This document shows positions 29,722-40,841 of a DNA stretch of 64,000 nucleotides, piece by piece; the stretch's first letter is position 1, and the number at the start of each line of letters is the position of its first letter. Position numbers and translations under genes: made by a program. The notes under the pieces are model-generated. The model made no database searches and was not told the DNA's origin. It worked only from the letters and a program-made list of their open reading frames with translations. The stretch covers positions 248,001 to 312,000 of the forward strand of contig NZ_CP027848.1 of NCBI RefSeq assembly GCF_003019275.1, read 5' to 3'. This stretch comes from Staphylococcus muscae (lineage in GTDB: Bacteria; Bacillota; Bacilli; Staphylococcales; Staphylococcaceae).

Positions 29722-31858
29722 CAAAACATATCGTGTAGAGGGAATGACATGTGCCAATTGTGCGGCGAAGTTTGAGCGGAATGTGGCAGCACTCCCTTCC
29801 GTAACATCTGCGACAGTGAATTTTGGTGCGTCAAAAATTTATGTACAAGGGACGCCGACGATTGAAGAACTTGAAAATGCTGGTGCATTTGAAAATATTG
29901 CGGTTTATGATGATCAGTCGCACCAAAAAACACAACAGTATGAAACACCTAAAAATCTGACTTTATTTGAAAAGGTGAAACAATTTTTCATAAATAATCA
30001 GACATTATGGTTTTCAACAATACTCATATTATTCGGTTACTTGTCACAATGGCTACATCCTGCAGATACATTAATGAGCCCTTTATTATTCGTGACAGCG
30101 GTTGTGATCAGTGGCTGGTCGCTCATAAAAGAAGGTCTTCGTAACCTCTTGCATTTCGATTTTGATATGCGAACTCTGATGACAATAGCAGCAATTGGTG
30201 GAGTGCTAATCGGTGAATGGGGAGAAGTGGCAGTTGTTGTTATTTTATTTGCATTAAGTGAATCTTTAGAACGCTTTTCAATGGATAAAGCAAGAGAATC
30301 AATGGCGTCATTAATGAAAATGGCACCTGACACTGCTACAATCTTACGTCAAGAACAACTCATCGACATACCTGTGGAAGATGTGAATGTTGGCGATCTT
30401 TTATTCGTAAAAGCAGGACAAAAGATTGCGTTGGATGGTATTGTACGTTCAGGTCAAGCGACAATCAATCAAGCAGCGATTACTGGAGAATCCATCCCTG
30501 TTGAAAAAACGACAGGTGATGAAGTGTTTGCGGGGACTTTAAATCAAGATGGACACTTAGAAATAGAAGTGACAAAAGCTTCTGACGAGACGACTATTGC
30601 TAAGGTCATTGCTTTAGTAGAAGAGGCGCAGATTAATAAAGCGCCTGCGCAAGCGTTTATCGAGCGTTTTGCACGTTATTATACCCCATTGATTATGTTG
30701 ATTGCGTTAGGCGTTGCTATTATACCGCCACTTGTGACGGGGATGAACTGGTATGATTGGATCTATCAAGGGCTTTCTGTACTCGTTGTTGGTTGCCCGT
30801 GTGCGTTGATTATTTCAACCCCTGTTTCCATCGTGTCTGGAATTAGTACAGCAGCTAAAAATGGTGTGCTTATCAAAGGGGGCATCCATTTAGAAACGTT
30901 GAGCAAGATTAAAACAATGGCATTCGATAAAACGGGGACGTTGACGCAAGGTTCGCCGAATGTCGTCAATGTTGTCCCGCTAACAGAGCGTTCTGACTTT
31001 GAGTCAGTGATGGCACGTGTTGCGGCATTGGAACAAACGACGCAACATCCACTTGCACGTGCAATTGTTGCATATGTAGAAGATGCTGGTATCACAATGA
31101 ACCAAACTGTTGAGCAAGTTCAAACACTCACTGGTCAAGGCATCCATGGTATATTCAGACAACATAAGATGACGATTGGACAGCCTCAATTGTTTGAATC
31201 CGAACTGACACAAGATGTTCATAAACAAATAGAAATGCAACAACAGCTAGGAAGAACTGTTGTGTTAGTAAAGCAAGATGATACATTATGCTTGTTGATA
31301 GCATTGCAAGATCAAGTTCGTCCACAATCCAAAAAGGTGATTGCGCAATTATCAAAACTTGGTATCACAAAACGTGTCATGTTAACAGGAGATCACGCGT
31401 TTACAGCGAAAACTATCGGTGATGAAGTTGGGATTACAGATATATATGCCAACTTAATGCCAGAAGATAAGCTGAAGTATATTGAACAATTAGCCGAAGT
31501 ACAACCTGTTGGAATGGTTGGAGATGGTGTCAATGATGCGCCTGCACTGGCATATGCAAATGTTGGTATTGCAATGGGCGGTGCGAGTGCAGATACAGCA
31601 CTTGAGACGGCAGATATTGCACTGTTGAGTGATGATATGTCGAAATTACCTTATGCGGTGCGTTTAAGTCGTCTCACGATGCGCACGATTAAGTGGAATG
31701 TTGGTATTGCACTTGGATTGAAGTTCTTAGCGTTATTGTTAGTTATTCCTGGTTGGCTAACATTATGGATTGCAATTATGTCTGATATGGGTGCAACACT
31801 TCTCGTTACATTGAATGCGATGCGACTTTTATATGTGAAAGATGTAACATCGCATTGA
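29708..31858 (+). CDS. cadA: Cadmium/zinc-exporting P1B-type ATPase CadA
   Basis: 716-residue heavy-metal efflux ATPase in the membrane. The N-terminal HMA domain has GMTCANC (Cys15, Cys18), and membrane helices follow from ~95. TGES actuator motif near 262, the metal-selecting CPC in VVGCPCALIIS (~360-370), phosphorylated Asp in DKTGTLT (~407), and MVGDGVNDAPAL near 600-611 are all present. No key residue is missing. It starts inside the end of cadC, so repressor and pump are translationally coupled. Confidence 0.95.
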   Translation: MTTNDKTYRVEGMTCANCAAKFERNVAALPSVTSATVNFGASKIYVQGTPTIEELENAGAFENIAVYDDQSHQKTQQYETPKNLTLFEKVKQFFINNQTLWFSTILILFGYLSQWLHPADTLMSPLLFVTAVVISGWSLIKEGLRNLLHFDFDMRTLMTIAAIGGVLIGEWGEVAVVVILFALSESLERFSMDKARESMASLMKMAPDTATILRQEQLIDIPVEDVNVGDLLFVKAGQKIALDGIVRSGQATINQAAITGESIPVEKTTGDEVFAGTLNQDGHLEIEVTKASDETTIAKVIALVEEAQINKAPAQAFIERFARYYTPLIMLIALGVAIIPPLVTGMNWYDWIYQGLSVLVVGCPCALIISTPVSIVSGISTAAKNGVLIKGGIHLETLSKIKTMAFDKTGTLTQGSPNVVNVVPLTERSDFESVMARVAALEQTTQHPLARAIVAYVEDAGITMNQTVEQVQTLTGQGIHGIFRQHKMTIGQPQLFESELTQDVHKQIEMQQQLGRTVVLVKQDDTLCLLIALQDQVRPQSKKVIAQLSKLGITKRVMLTGDHAFTAKTIGDEVGITDIYANLMPEDKLKYIEQLAEVQPVGMVGDGVNDAPALAYANVGIAMGGASADTALETADIALLSDDMSKLPYAVRLSRLTMRTIKWNVGIALGLKFLALLLVIPGWLTLWIAIMSDMGATLLVTLNAMRLLYVKDVTSH

Positions 31859-31993
31859 CATCGGATAGTGGGACGTTAAAATAGATAAGTGAGTATTTTA
31901 ATCAAGGTTATTGTCACATTGATTTTCAAAGTATTGCTTTGTAGATGAATCAGTATGATGATTCTTTGTATTAATGAAGAGAGGACGTATCGA

Positions 31994-32788
31994 ATGAGAA
32001 TTTTGTTTATAGGAGATATCGTTGGCAAAATTGGCCGACAAGCAATCAGTGATTATTTATCACAATTGAAGCAACATTATCGTCCCACTGTTACGATTGT
32101 CAACGCAGAAAATGCGGCGCACGGAAAAGGTATTACTGAAAAAATATACAAAGAACTTTTACGTGAAGGTGTCGATTTTATGACGATGGGAAACCATACA
32201 TATGGTCAACGTCAAATATACGAATTTATTGAAGATGCAACACGCATGGTGAGACCTGCGAACTTTCCAGATGAAGCGCCAGGTATCGGTATGCGTACAA
32301 TAAAATTGAATGATAAAAAGCTGGCAATCATCAACTTACAAGGGCGTGCATTTATGCAAGACATTGATGATCCATTCAAAAAAGCAGATCAACTTATTGC
32401 GGAAGCACGTCAAGAAACAGATTATATTTTCGTCGACTTTCACGCTGAAACAACATCGGAGAAAAATGCGATGGGCTGGTATTTAGATGGACGTGTAGGT
32501 GCAGTTGTAGGTACGCATACACATATTCAAACATCAGATGAGCGTATATTACCGAAAGGCACAGCGTATATTACAGATGTCGGTATGACAGGTTATTATG
32601 ATGGTATTTTAGGTATTAATCGTGATGAAGTGATTGAGCGTTTTATTACGAGCTTGCCACAACGCCATGTCGTACCTGATGAAGGTCGCAGTGTGTTATC
32701 CGGTGTCTTTATTGAACTGAACTCAGATGGGTCAGCAAAACATATTGAACGTGTGCTTATCAATGACGATCATCCGATGAAGTATTAA
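31994..32788 (+). CDS. ymdB: YmdB metallophosphoesterase
   Basis: 264-residue calcineurin-like phosphodiesterase; family members hydrolyse 2',3'-cyclic nucleotides and interact functionally with RNase Y. Metal ligands are visible in GDIVGKIGR (~6-14), NAENAAHGKG (~38-47), GNHTYGQ and GTHTHIQTSDERI. The ATG at 31994 (MRILFIGDIV) is used rather than 31955, because the family begins here and GAGAGG precedes it. Normally next to rny; here cadCA and pcp lie between them. Confidence 0.92.
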   Translation: MRILFIGDIVGKIGRQAISDYLSQLKQHYRPTVTIVNAENAAHGKGITEKIYKELLREGVDFMTMGNHTYGQRQIYEFIEDATRMVRPANFPDEAPGIGMRTIKLNDKKLAIINLQGRAFMQDIDDPFKKADQLIAEARQETDYIFVDFHAETTSEKNAMGWYLDGRVGAVVGTHTHIQTSDERILPKGTAYITDVGMTGYYDGILGINRDEVIERFITSLPQRHVVPDEGRSVLSGVFIELNSDGSAKHIERVLINDDHPMKY

Positions 32789-32829
32789 ACGATGATGGAT
32801 GTATCGTCCATTAGTATGAATTTTGATAA

Positions 32830-32866
32830 AACCCACTATTTTTCTGCACATATAGTGGGTTCTTTT
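32830..32866 (+). terminator. Intrinsic terminator after ymdB
   Basis: AACCCACTAT (32830-32839) pairs perfectly with ATAGTGGGTT (32852-32861), followed by CTTTT. Confidence 0.85.
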
Positions 32867-32909
32867 GATATGATAAACAAAGAAGATAAACGTCTAGGAG
32901 GCTAAATGA

Positions 32910-34670
32910 ATGAAATCTCAAGTATCGTGGAAAGTCGGAGGTCAGCAAGGTGAAGGGATTGAATCTACGGGTGAAATCTTTGCGACTGCGATGAACCGCA
33001 AAGGCTATTATTTATACGGATACCGTCACTTCTCTAGCCGCATCAAGGGCGGTCATACGAATAATAAAATTCGTGTATCGACAACACCTGTACATGCGAT
33101 TAGTGACGATTTAGATATATTAATTGCGTTCGATCAAGAAACAATTGAATTGAACCATCATGAAATGCGTAAAGATAGTGTGATTTTAGCAGATGCAAAA
33201 GCAAAACCAGAAAAGCCAGAAGATTGTAAAGCGCAATTAATTGTGATGCCTTTTACAGAAACAGCGAAAGAATTAGGTACAACATTGATGAAAAACATGG
33301 TAGCAATCGGTGCAACAGCTGCGTTAATGTCATTAGATATTAAGCCATTTGAAGCACTTATTACAGGTATGTTTGAGAAAAAAGGTGACAAAGTTGTTGA
33401 CCTCAATATTCAAGCATTGCACGAAGGCCATCGCTTGATGAATGAAGAACTCGGCAATATTGAAGGAGACTTTGACCTAGCTGAAAGTGAAAACGTGCCG
33501 CATTTATATATGATTGGCAACGAAGCCATTGGTTTAGGTGCGATTGCAGGTGGCTCACGCTTTATGGCAGCTTATCCAATTACGCCAGCATCTGAAATTA
33601 TGGAATACATGATTGATCATTTACCAGAAGTAGGAGGCACAGTCATTCAAACAGAAGATGAGATTGCCGCTGCGACGATGGCGATTGGTGCAAACTATGG
33701 TGGTGTCAGAGCATTCACAGCATCGGCAGGTCCCGGTCTATCATTGATGATGGAAGCAATCGGTTTATCAGGTATGACAGAAACACCACTTGTGATTATG
33801 AATACACAACGTGGAGGTCCATCAACAGGTCTTCCAACAAAACAAGAACAGTCAGACTTAATGCAAATGATTTACGGAACACATGGTGATATTCCGAAAA
33901 TTGTCTTAGCACCAACTGATGCAGAAGATGCATTTTACTTAACAGTTGAGGCATTTAACTTAGCTGAAATGTATCAATGCCCAGTTATTTTGTTAAGTGA
34001 CTTACAATTATCACTTGGTAAACAAACGGTTAAAAATTTAGACTTCAATAAAGTTCAAATCAACCGTGGTGCAACAGTTACAGAAGATATCGAACGTGAT
34101 CCTGAAGATAAAGATTACTACAAACGCTATGCAGTGACAGAATCAGGTGTATCTCCAAGACCAATTCCAGGTGTCAAAGGTGGTATTCACCATGTCACAG
34201 GTGTTGAACATAATGAACAAGGTAAACCAAGTGAAGCGGCACAAAACCGTCAAGACCAAATGGATAAACGTATGCGTAAAACAGCAAACTTACGCATTGA
34301 AAAACCAGTTGAAGGCTCTTTAAAATATGAAGAATCAGATATACTTTATCTTGGTTTTATCTCAACAAAAGGTGCCATTCAAGAAGGTACAGAACGTTTA
34401 GAAGCTGCTGGACACAAAGTGGAACATTTGCAAATTCGTCAATTACACCCGTTCCCAACAGATATCATTCAAGAAGCAGTTGATCGTGCGAAAAAAGTAG
34501 TCGTGGTAGAACACAACTATCAAGGACAACTTGCAAACATCATCAAAATGAATGTGAATTTAGGTGACAAATTAGTAAACCAAACAAAATATGACGGCAC
34601 ACCATTCTTACCGCATGAAATCGACACGAAAGGTTTATCACTTTTAAATTCACAAAAGGAGAGAATCTAA
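32910..34670 (+). CDS. 2-oxoacid:ferredoxin oxidoreductase subunit alpha
   Basis: 586-residue fused gamma-alpha subunit of a 2-oxoacid (probably 2-oxoglutarate) ferredoxin oxidoreductase, which oxidatively decarboxylates the oxoacid to acyl-CoA using ferredoxin. The N-terminal gamma part has GGQQGEGIESTGEIF (~11-25); the alpha part starts near 200 with the family's YPITPASEIMEYM (~225-237). ATG follows AGGAGG. It ends one base before the beta subunit. The exact substrate is not decided by the sequence. Confidence 0.9.
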   Translation: MKSQVSWKVGGQQGEGIESTGEIFATAMNRKGYYLYGYRHFSSRIKGGHTNNKIRVSTTPVHAISDDLDILIAFDQETIELNHHEMRKDSVILADAKAKPEKPEDCKAQLIVMPFTETAKELGTTLMKNMVAIGATAALMSLDIKPFEALITGMFEKKGDKVVDLNIQALHEGHRLMNEELGNIEGDFDLAESENVPHLYMIGNEAIGLGAIAGGSRFMAAYPITPASEIMEYMIDHLPEVGGTVIQTEDEIAAATMAIGANYGGVRAFTASAGPGLSLMMEAIGLSGMTETPLVIMNTQRGGPSTGLPTKQEQSDLMQMIYGTHGDIPKIVLAPTDAEDAFYLTVEAFNLAEMYQCPVILLSDLQLSLGKQTVKNLDFNKVQINRGATVTEDIERDPEDKDYYKRYAVTESGVSPRPIPGVKGGIHHVTGVEHNEQGKPSEAAQNRQDQMDKRMRKTANLRIEKPVEGSLKYEESDILYLGFISTKGAIQEGTERLEAAGHKVEHLQIRQLHPFPTDIIQEAVDRAKKVVVVEHNYQGQLANIIKMNVNLGDKLVNQTKYDGTPFLPHEIDTKGLSLLNSQKERI

Positions 34671-35537
34671 TTGGCTACATTCAAAGATTTTAGAAATAAC
34701 GTCAAACCGAACTGGTGCCCAGGATGTGGTGACTTCTCAGTACAAGCTGCCATTCAAAAAGCGGCTGCAAATGTTGGTTTAGAACCAGATGAAGTGGCAT
34801 TAATTACAGGGATTGGTTGTTCTGGACGTCTATCAGGTTATGTGAATTCATATGGTGTTCACTCAATTCATGGGCGTGCATTGCCACTTGCACAAGGGGT
34901 AAAAATGGCAAACCGTGATTTAACTGTTATTGCTTCAGGTGGAGATGGAGATGGTTATGCGATTGGTATGGGACATACAATTCATGCGTTGAGACGTAAC
35001 ATGAACATCACATATATCGTTATGGATAACCAAATTTATGGTTTAACAAAAGGTCAAACATCACCTTCATCAGCACCAGGCTTTATTACAAAAACTACGC
35101 CAAAAGGGAACATTGAACAAAATGTTGCGCCTTTAGAATTGGCATTATCATCAGGTGCAACATTCGTGGCACAAGGATTCTCAAGTGACATTAAAGCATT
35201 AACAAAAATGATTGAAGATGCGATTAACCACGATGGTTTCTCATTCGTGAACGTCTTCTCACCATGTGTCACATATAACAAAGTGAATACGTATGACTGG
35301 TTCAAGGAACATTTAACTGACTTGAATGATATCGAAGACTACGATACTTCTGATAAACAACGAGCGATTCAAACGGTTGTTGAGCACAACTCACTCATAA
35401 AAGGTATTGTGTATCAAGATACAGAAACACCATCATATGAATCTCAAATTGAATCTTTAGGTGAGACGCCATTAGCGCATAAAGATATTCAATTGACATC
35501 TGAACAATTTGAATCATTAACAAAACAATTTGTATAA
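34671..35537 (+). CDS. 2-oxoacid:ferredoxin oxidoreductase subunit beta
   Basis: 288-residue TPP-binding beta subunit. NWCPGCGDF at ~15-23 is the family signature, with Cys residues that in relatives hold a 4Fe-4S cluster. GGDGDGYAIGMGH (~91-103) with the following DNQIYGLTKGQ is the thiamine diphosphate/Mg site. The start is TTG at 34671, immediately after the alpha subunit stop, with AAAGGAGAG upstream. The pair forms an operon ended by a terminator at 35549-35583. Confidence 0.9.
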   Translation: MATFKDFRNNVKPNWCPGCGDFSVQAAIQKAAANVGLEPDEVALITGIGCSGRLSGYVNSYGVHSIHGRALPLAQGVKMANRDLTVIASGGDGDGYAIGMGHTIHALRRNMNITYIVMDNQIYGLTKGQTSPSSAPGFITKTTPKGNIEQNVAPLELALSSGATFVAQGFSSDIKALTKMIEDAINHDGFSFVNVFSPCVTYNKVNTYDWFKEHLTDLNDIEDYDTSDKQRAIQTVVEHNSLIKGIVYQDTETPSYESQIESLGETPLAHKDIQLTSEQFESLTKQFV

Positions 35538-35548
35538 ATTCAAGAAAC

Positions 35549-35583
35549 AAAAGCTGAAGTCCTAACGCAGGGTTTCAGCTTTT
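35549..35583 (+). terminator. Intrinsic terminator after the oxidoreductase genes
   Basis: AAAAGCTGAA (35549-35558) pairs with TTCAGCTTTT (35574-35583). Confidence 0.8.
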
Positions 35584-35682
35584 CATATATTTGGAGTGAG
35601 ATTATAACCGATGACAAATTGCACTTTGACATTTTTTTTAATATAATGAAGAGATGATATAAGGGCAGAAAGGGTTTTGCAT

Positions 35683-37227
35683 GTGAATGAAGAACAAAGA
35701 AAAGCTGGGACGTTAGATGTTCTAGCGAATCGTAAAGATAAAGAAGAAAAAGATTACAGTAAATATTTTGATCACGTATACCAACCGCCAAGTTTGAAAG
35801 AGGCGAAAAAGCGTGGCAAAGAAGAAACAGTTTATAATCGTGATTTCCAAATCGATGAAAAATATCGTGGTATGGGGAAAGGGCGCACATTTTTAATTAA
35901 AACGTACGGTTGCCAAATGAATGCACATGATACAGAAGTCATGGCAGGTGTTTTGTCAGCGCTTGGCTATACGCCGACGGAAGATGTCAATGTAGCGGAT
36001 GTTATCTTACTGAATACGTGTGCAATTCGTGAAAACGCCGAAAACAAAGTATTCGGTGAGATTGGGAACTTAAAGCATATTAAACAAGAGCGCCCGGATT
36101 GTTTAATCGGCGTATGTGGTTGTATGTCACAAGAAGAATCCGTTGTCAATAAAATCTTAAAATCATACCAAAATGTCGATATGATTTTTGGAACACATAA
36201 TATTCATCGTTTACCACAAATTTTAGAAGAAGCATATCTTTCTAAGGCGATGGTAGTCGAAGTTTGGTCTAAAGAAGGCGATGTTATTGAGAACTTACCA
36301 AAAGTACGTGAAGGACGTATTAAAGCTTGGGTGAATATCATGTACGGTTGTGACAAGTTCTGTACGTACTGTATTGTACCATTTACACGTGGTAAAGAAC
36401 GTAGTCGTCGCCCACAAGATATTATCGACGAAGTGCGAGATCTTGCACGCCAAGGTTATCAAGAGATTACTTTACTCGGTCAAAACGTCAATTCATACGG
36501 AAAAGACTTAGATGACATAGAATATGGTCTCGGTGATTTGTTAGAAGACATCGCAAAAATTGATATTCCACGTGTACGCTTTACGACCAGCCACCCTTGG
36601 GACTTCACAGATCGTATGATAGAAGTGATAGCACAAGGTGGAAATATTGTGCCACATATTCATTTGCCAGTTCAATCTGGGAATAACCAAGTACTTAAAA
36701 TTATGGGGCGTAAGTACACGAGAGAAGCATATTTAGATCTTGTGAGTCGTATTAAAGCAGCGATTCCAAATGTTGCATTGACGACAGATATAATTGTTGG
36801 ATATCCAAATGAAACGGAAGAACAGTTTGAAGAAACGCTTACTCTATATGAAGAAGTTGGCTTTGAACATGCATATACGTATCTCTATTCACAACGTGAC
36901 GGTACACCAGCAGCAAAAATGAAAGATAACGTACCGACAGATGTTAAAAAAGCACGCTTACAACGTTTGAATCAACTCGTTGGCAAATACTCATCTGAAG
37001 CATTGAAAGCTTATGAAGGAAAAACGGTCAAAGTATTGTGTGAAGGTGCAAGTAAAAAAGATGATCAAGTATTAGCAGGATATACAGAGCGTAACAAACT
37101 TGTGAACTTCCATGCACCGCAATCAATGATCGGTAAAATTGTTGATGTGAAGATTGTGGAAGCAAAGCAATACTCATTAAATGGTGAATTTGTTGGTGTG
37201 AGCGATGCTTCTTTGGTGAATCAATAA
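35683..37227 (+). CDS. miaB: tRNA-2-methylthio-N6-dimethylallyladenosine synthase MiaB
   Basis: 514-residue radical SAM methylthiotransferase that converts i6A37 to ms2i6A37 in tRNAs; its substrate is made by MiaA, encoded at 48.8 kb. The N-terminal iron-sulfur domain has [13 protein letters not shown], the radical SAM site is C-X3-C-X2-C in [10 protein letters not shown], and a TRAM domain closes the protein. The GTG at 35683 fits both the AAAGGG site 8 nt upstream and the family length (the in-frame TTG at 35677 is less likely). The stop codon overlaps ricA by one base. Confidence 0.95.
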   Translation: MNEEQRKAGTLDVLANRKDKEEKDYSKYFDHVYQPPSLKEAKKRGKEETVYNRDFQIDEKYRGMGKGRTFLIKTYGCQMNAHDTEVMAGVLSALGYTPTEDVNVADVILLNTCAIRENAENKVFGEIGNLKHIKQERPDCLIGVCGCMSQEESVVNKILKSYQNVDMIFGTHNIHRLPQILEEAYLSKAMVVEVWSKEGDVIENLPKVREGRIKAWVNIMYGCDKFCTYCIVPFTRGKERSRRPQDIIDEVRDLARQGYQEITLLGQNVNSYGKDLDDIEYGLGDLLEDIAKIDIPRVRFTTSHPWDFTDRMIEVIAQGGNIVPHIHLPVQSGNNQVLKIMGRKYTREAYLDLVSRIKAAIPNVALTTDIIVGYPNETEEQFEETLTLYEEVGFEHAYTYLYSQRDGTPAAKMKDNVPTDVKKARLQRLNQLVGKYSSEALKAYEGKTVKVLCEGASKKDDQVLAGYTERNKLVNFHAPQSMIGKIVDVKIVEAKQYSLNGEFVGVSDASLVNQ

Positions 37228-37598
37228 TGACCAATAAAGAAGATGTGTTGCGAAAAGCACGTGAATTGCAACAGTCGATTCAAGGTTTGGAAACAATCCA
37301 ATACTACAAGCAAGTAGAAGCACAAATTCATCAAAATGAGCATATTGCTGAACAAATGAAAATATTGAAACAGCAACAAAAGCAATCTGTAAACTTACAA
37401 AACTATGATAAACCTATTGCGTATCAACGATCTGAAGCAACGATTCAAGCCATTCAAACAGAAATTGATGATATGCCAATCGTCTCAGAATTTCGCCAAG
37501 CGCAACGAGAAGCGAATGATACGATTCAATTTATTGTTGAGACCTTAGCAGACGGGATTGATATCAATCAACTTGATTCGCAACAAGATGATGTATAG
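37227..37598 (+). CDS. ricA: RicA/YmcA-type regulator
   Basis: 123-residue all-alpha YlbF/YmcA-family protein (RicA). In Bacillus the RicA-RicF-RicT complex binds iron-sulfur clusters and adjusts RNase Y-dependent mRNA processing, so its presence in a window with rny is notable. The protein is rich in Gln, with predicted coiled helices (EQMKILKQQQKQSVNLQ, ~42-58). It overlaps the miaB stop by one base. Partner genes are not in this window. Confidence 0.82.
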   Translation: MTNKEDVLRKARELQQSIQGLETIQYYKQVEAQIHQNEHIAEQMKILKQQQKQSVNLQNYDKPIAYQRSEATIQAIQTEIDDMPIVSEFRQAQREANDTIQFIVETLADGIDINQLDSQQDDV

Positions 37599-37633
37599 CG
37601 CTGTCTGTAAAATTCATGAAAAGGGGATACACG

Positions 37634-38146
37634 ATGAACCATAAAAAGTTGACGTTAACTGCGTTATTAATCGCGCTCAATGTCGTATTAAGTACAATGA
37701 TAGTCATACCTGTCGGACCTATCAAAGCGGCACCTGTACAACACTTTGTCAATGTGTTGAGCGCTGTATTGTTAGGACCATGGTATGGGTTAGCCCAAGC
37801 ATTCTTGTCATCATGTATTCGTGTGATGTTTGGAACAGGTACAGCTTTTGCTTTTCCAGGTAGCATGATTGGTGTGCTACTGGCAAGCTTGTTCTATTAT
37901 GTGAACCGCCACTTGTTCGTTGCGGCAATTGGAGAAGTGATCGGGACGGGTATTATCGGAAGTCTCATTTGTATTCCGCTAGCATGGATTTTACACATGG
38001 ATGGCTTCCTTATTAAGCCATTGATGGCGGCATTTATCGTTTCTAGCATGATCGGTGCAGCGGTTAGCTACGCCTTACTTATCGTGTTGAAACGACGTGG
38101 TCTATTAACGAAGATGGAAAAATATACGAAACACAAGTTAAAATGA
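37634..38146 (+). CDS. ThiW-like ECF transporter substrate-binding (S) component
   Basis: 170-residue membrane protein with about five or six helices, resembling ThiW, the S component proposed to capture the thiazole precursor of thiamine for a shared ECF energizing module. The opening KLTLTALLIALNVVLS and the motif PVQHFVNVLSAVLLGPWYGLAQAF are typical of ThiW. ATG 37634 is chosen for the AAAAGGGG site 8 nt upstream; the earlier in-frame ATG at 37616 would have no RBS. No riboswitch is visible in the 35-bp gap, so it probably shares the miaB-ricA transcript. Confidence 0.8.
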   Translation: MNHKKLTLTALLIALNVVLSTMIVIPVGPIKAAPVQHFVNVLSAVLLGPWYGLAQAFLSSCIRVMFGTGTAFAFPGSMIGVLLASLFYYVNRHLFVAAIGEVIGTGIIGSLICIPLAWILHMDGFLIKPLMAAFIVSSMIGAAVSYALLIVLKRRGLLTKMEKYTKHKLK

Positions 38147-38152
38147 CGAATA

Positions 38153-38190
38153 GGCTAGACGAATCGAATGTTGCGTATCGTCTAGCCTTT
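38153..38190 (+). terminator. Intrinsic terminator after thiW
   Basis: GGCTAGACGA (38153-38162) pairs perfectly with TCGTCTAGCC (38178-38187), then TTT. Confidence 0.8.
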
Positions 38191-38235
38191 ATACATATTA
38201 GAAGTTAAATAGAGAGTTAAAGGATTGTGATATAA

Positions 38236-40830
38236 ATGACAAATGTTACACCGATGATGAAACAGTATCTCTCAATCAAAGCACAACATCAAGATGCATT
38301 ACTGTTTTTTAGATTAGGTGATTTTTATGAATTGTTTTATGAAGATGCTGTAACAGCAGCACGTGTTCTCGAGATAACATTAACGAAGCGTGATGCGAAA
38401 AAGGCAAATCCTATTCCGATGGCAGGAGTGCCGTTTCATTCTGCAGATGGTTATATCGAAACATTGATTCAAAATGGCTATAAGGTTGCAATTTGTGAAC
38501 AAATGGAAGACCCGAGACAAGTGAAAGGGATGGTAAAACGAGAAGTTGTTCGAATCGTAACGCCGGGTACAGTGATGGAACAAGGTGGCGTAGATGAAAC
38601 ACAGAATAACTATATATTAAGTTTTGTGCATGAAGGCGATTATGCATTGAGTTATTGTGATATCTCAACTGGCGAACTCAAAGTGACACATTTTGAAGAT
38701 GAGAGTACATTGATCAATGAAGTGACAACTATCAAGCCGAATGAAATTGTTGTGACACAACCGCTTCCAGACCAATTGAAACGCCAATTCAGCATGATTA
38801 CAGAGACAATCACGGTATGTGAATCAGTATCGGACACGACGTATCAGGTGAATCAGTTGGATCATTCTTTGATGTATAAGGCTGTTCAAATATTATTGGA
38901 TTATGTCTATGATACGCAAAAACGTGATATGTCTCATATTGAACCGGCAGCTGTTTATCGTGCACTAGACTACATGAAAATGGATTTTTACGCGAAACGT
39001 AACCTTGAGTTGACGGAGAGTATTCGTCTCAAGTCGAAAAAGGGAACATTGTTGTGGTTGATGGATAAAACAAAAACGCCGATGGGTGCAAGACGTCTGA
39101 AACAGTGGATTGATCGCCCGTTGATTCAGCAATCAGAAATTGAAAAACGTCATGAAGCAGTGACCCAATTTTTAAATTATTTCATTGAACGTTCAACGCT
39201 AAGAGATTATTTAACAGAAGTGTATGACATTGAGCGCTTAGTCGGGCGTGTTAGCTTCGGAAATGTCAATGCGAAAGACCTTGTTCAATTGAAACATTCT
39301 ATCGCTCAAATACCAGCAATTAAAGACTTATTACAGACGATTGATCATGAAGCAATCGCACATTTTAATGCGTTAGAACCGTTGGAAGACTTATTAGCTG
39401 TGTTAGAAAAAAGTTTAGTTGATGAACCACCATTATCAGTAAAAGAAGGTGGGCTTTTCAAGACAGGTTACAATGAAGAATTAGATAGTTATTTAGATGC
39501 TTCTCGAAATGGAAAACAATGGCTCGCAGAACTGCAAGCACGTGAACGTGAGCGTACAGGCATCAAGTCATTGAAGATTAGTTTCAACAAAGTGTTCGGT
39601 TACTATATCGAAATCACTCGTGCAAATCTTACGCAATTTGATCCAGAGGCATATGGATATGAACGTAAACAAACACTTTCTAATGCAGAACGTTTTATTA
39701 CAGATGAATTAAAAGAGAAAGAAAGTATGATTCTTGGTGCGCAAGACAAAGCAATCGAGTTAGAGTATCGCCTGTTTACTGAACTCCGCCAATATGTGAA
39801 ACAATTTACTGAGCGTTTGCAACAACAAGCGAAGATCATTTCGGAATTAGATTGTTTACAAAGCTTTGCAGAGATTGCGCAACAATATAACTATGTCCGC
39901 CCAACTTTTAGTGATGATCGTACATTATCTTTAGTGGATTCTCGTCACCCAGTGGTAGAACGTGTGATGGATTACAATGACTATGTACCGAATGACTGCC
40001 ATTTAGATGATGACACATATATTTATCTGATTACTGGACCCAATATGTCAGGTAAGTCCACGTATATGAGACAAGTAGCGATTATTAGTATTATGGCACA
40101 GATGGGAGCGTTTGTTCCTTGTAAGTCGGCGCAATTGCCAATTTTCGATCAGATTTTCACACGAATTGGCGCAGCAGACGATCTAGTGTCTGGTAAGAGT
40201 ACCTTTATGGTTGAGATGTTGGAAGCGCAAAAAGCTTTGCGTTATGCGACGAAAGACAGTTTGATTATTTTTGATGAGATTGGACGTGGCACATCTACTT
40301 ATGATGGTTTGTCACTCGCACAAGCGATGATTGAATATGTCGCACAAACATCACAGGCAAAAACATTATTCTCGACACACTATCATGAATTGACTACGCT
40401 AGAAGAATCATTACCGTGCCTACAAAATGTGCACGTTGCGGCGAACGAATACAAAGGCGAACTCATCTTTTTGCATAAGGTGAAAGAAGGTGCAGTTGCG
40501 AACAGTTACGGAATCCAAGTGGCACAGTTAGCAGACTTACCTGAACCTGTGATTGCACGTGCAAAAGTTATTCTTGAAGCGTTTGAATCCAATGAAAAAC
40601 CAACTACGATTGCTACTTCTAATACAAGTGAAGATTTGAATGAAATTGTGTCGGATACAACGATGTCTCAAACTTCATCAGAAACAAAATTTGAACAACC
40701 AACATTTGATTTGTTCAACCCGGCTGAACAAAGTGAAGTTGAACAAGAAATTAAACAATTAAACATGTCTCGAATGACCCCATTAGATGCATTTGATAAA
40801 CTGCGAGAATTACAAAATCGATTAATTTAG
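38236..40830 (+). CDS. mutS: DNA mismatch repair protein MutS
   Basis: 864-residue mismatch-recognition ATPase. The N-terminal mismatch-binding domain has the F-x-E mismatch contact region in [13 protein letters not shown] (~27-39); clamp and lever domains follow. The ATPase has GPNMSGKST (~601-609), [14 protein letters not shown] (~676-689) and STHYHELT (~713-720). A charged linker leads to a C-terminal dimer/beta-clamp region. It is 11 bp before mutL in one operon. Confidence 0.98.
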   Translation: MTNVTPMMKQYLSIKAQHQDALLFFRLGDFYELFYEDAVTAARVLEITLTKRDAKKANPIPMAGVPFHSADGYIETLIQNGYKVAICEQMEDPRQVKGMVKREVVRIVTPGTVMEQGGVDETQNNYILSFVHEGDYALSYCDISTGELKVTHFEDESTLINEVTTIKPNEIVVTQPLPDQLKRQFSMITETITVCESVSDTTYQVNQLDHSLMYKAVQILLDYVYDTQKRDMSHIEPAAVYRALDYMKMDFYAKRNLELTESIRLKSKKGTLLWLMDKTKTPMGARRLKQWIDRPLIQQSEIEKRHEAVTQFLNYFIERSTLRDYLTEVYDIERLVGRVSFGNVNAKDLVQLKHSIAQIPAIKDLLQTIDHEAIAHFNALEPLEDLLAVLEKSLVDEPPLSVKEGGLFKTGYNEELDSYLDASRNGKQWLAELQARERERTGIKSLKISFNKVFGYYIEITRANLTQFDPEAYGYERKQTLSNAERFITDELKEKESMILGAQDKAIELEYRLFTELRQYVKQFTERLQQQAKIISELDCLQSFAEIAQQYNYVRPTFSDDRTLSLVDSRHPVVERVMDYNDYVPNDCHLDDDTYIYLITGPNMSGKSTYMRQVAIISIMAQMGAFVPCKSAQLPIFDQIFTRIGAADDLVSGKSTFMVEMLEAQKALRYATKDSLIIFDEIGRGTSTYDGLSLAQAMIEYVAQTSQAKTLFSTHYHELTTLEESLPCLQNVHVAANEYKGELIFLHKVKEGAVANSYGIQVAQLADLPEPVIARAKVILEAFESNEKPTTIATSNTSEDLNEIVSDTTMSQTSSETKFEQPTFDLFNPAEQSEVEQEIKQLNMSRMTPLDAFDKLRELQNRLI

Positions 40831-40841
40831 AAGGTGACAGT

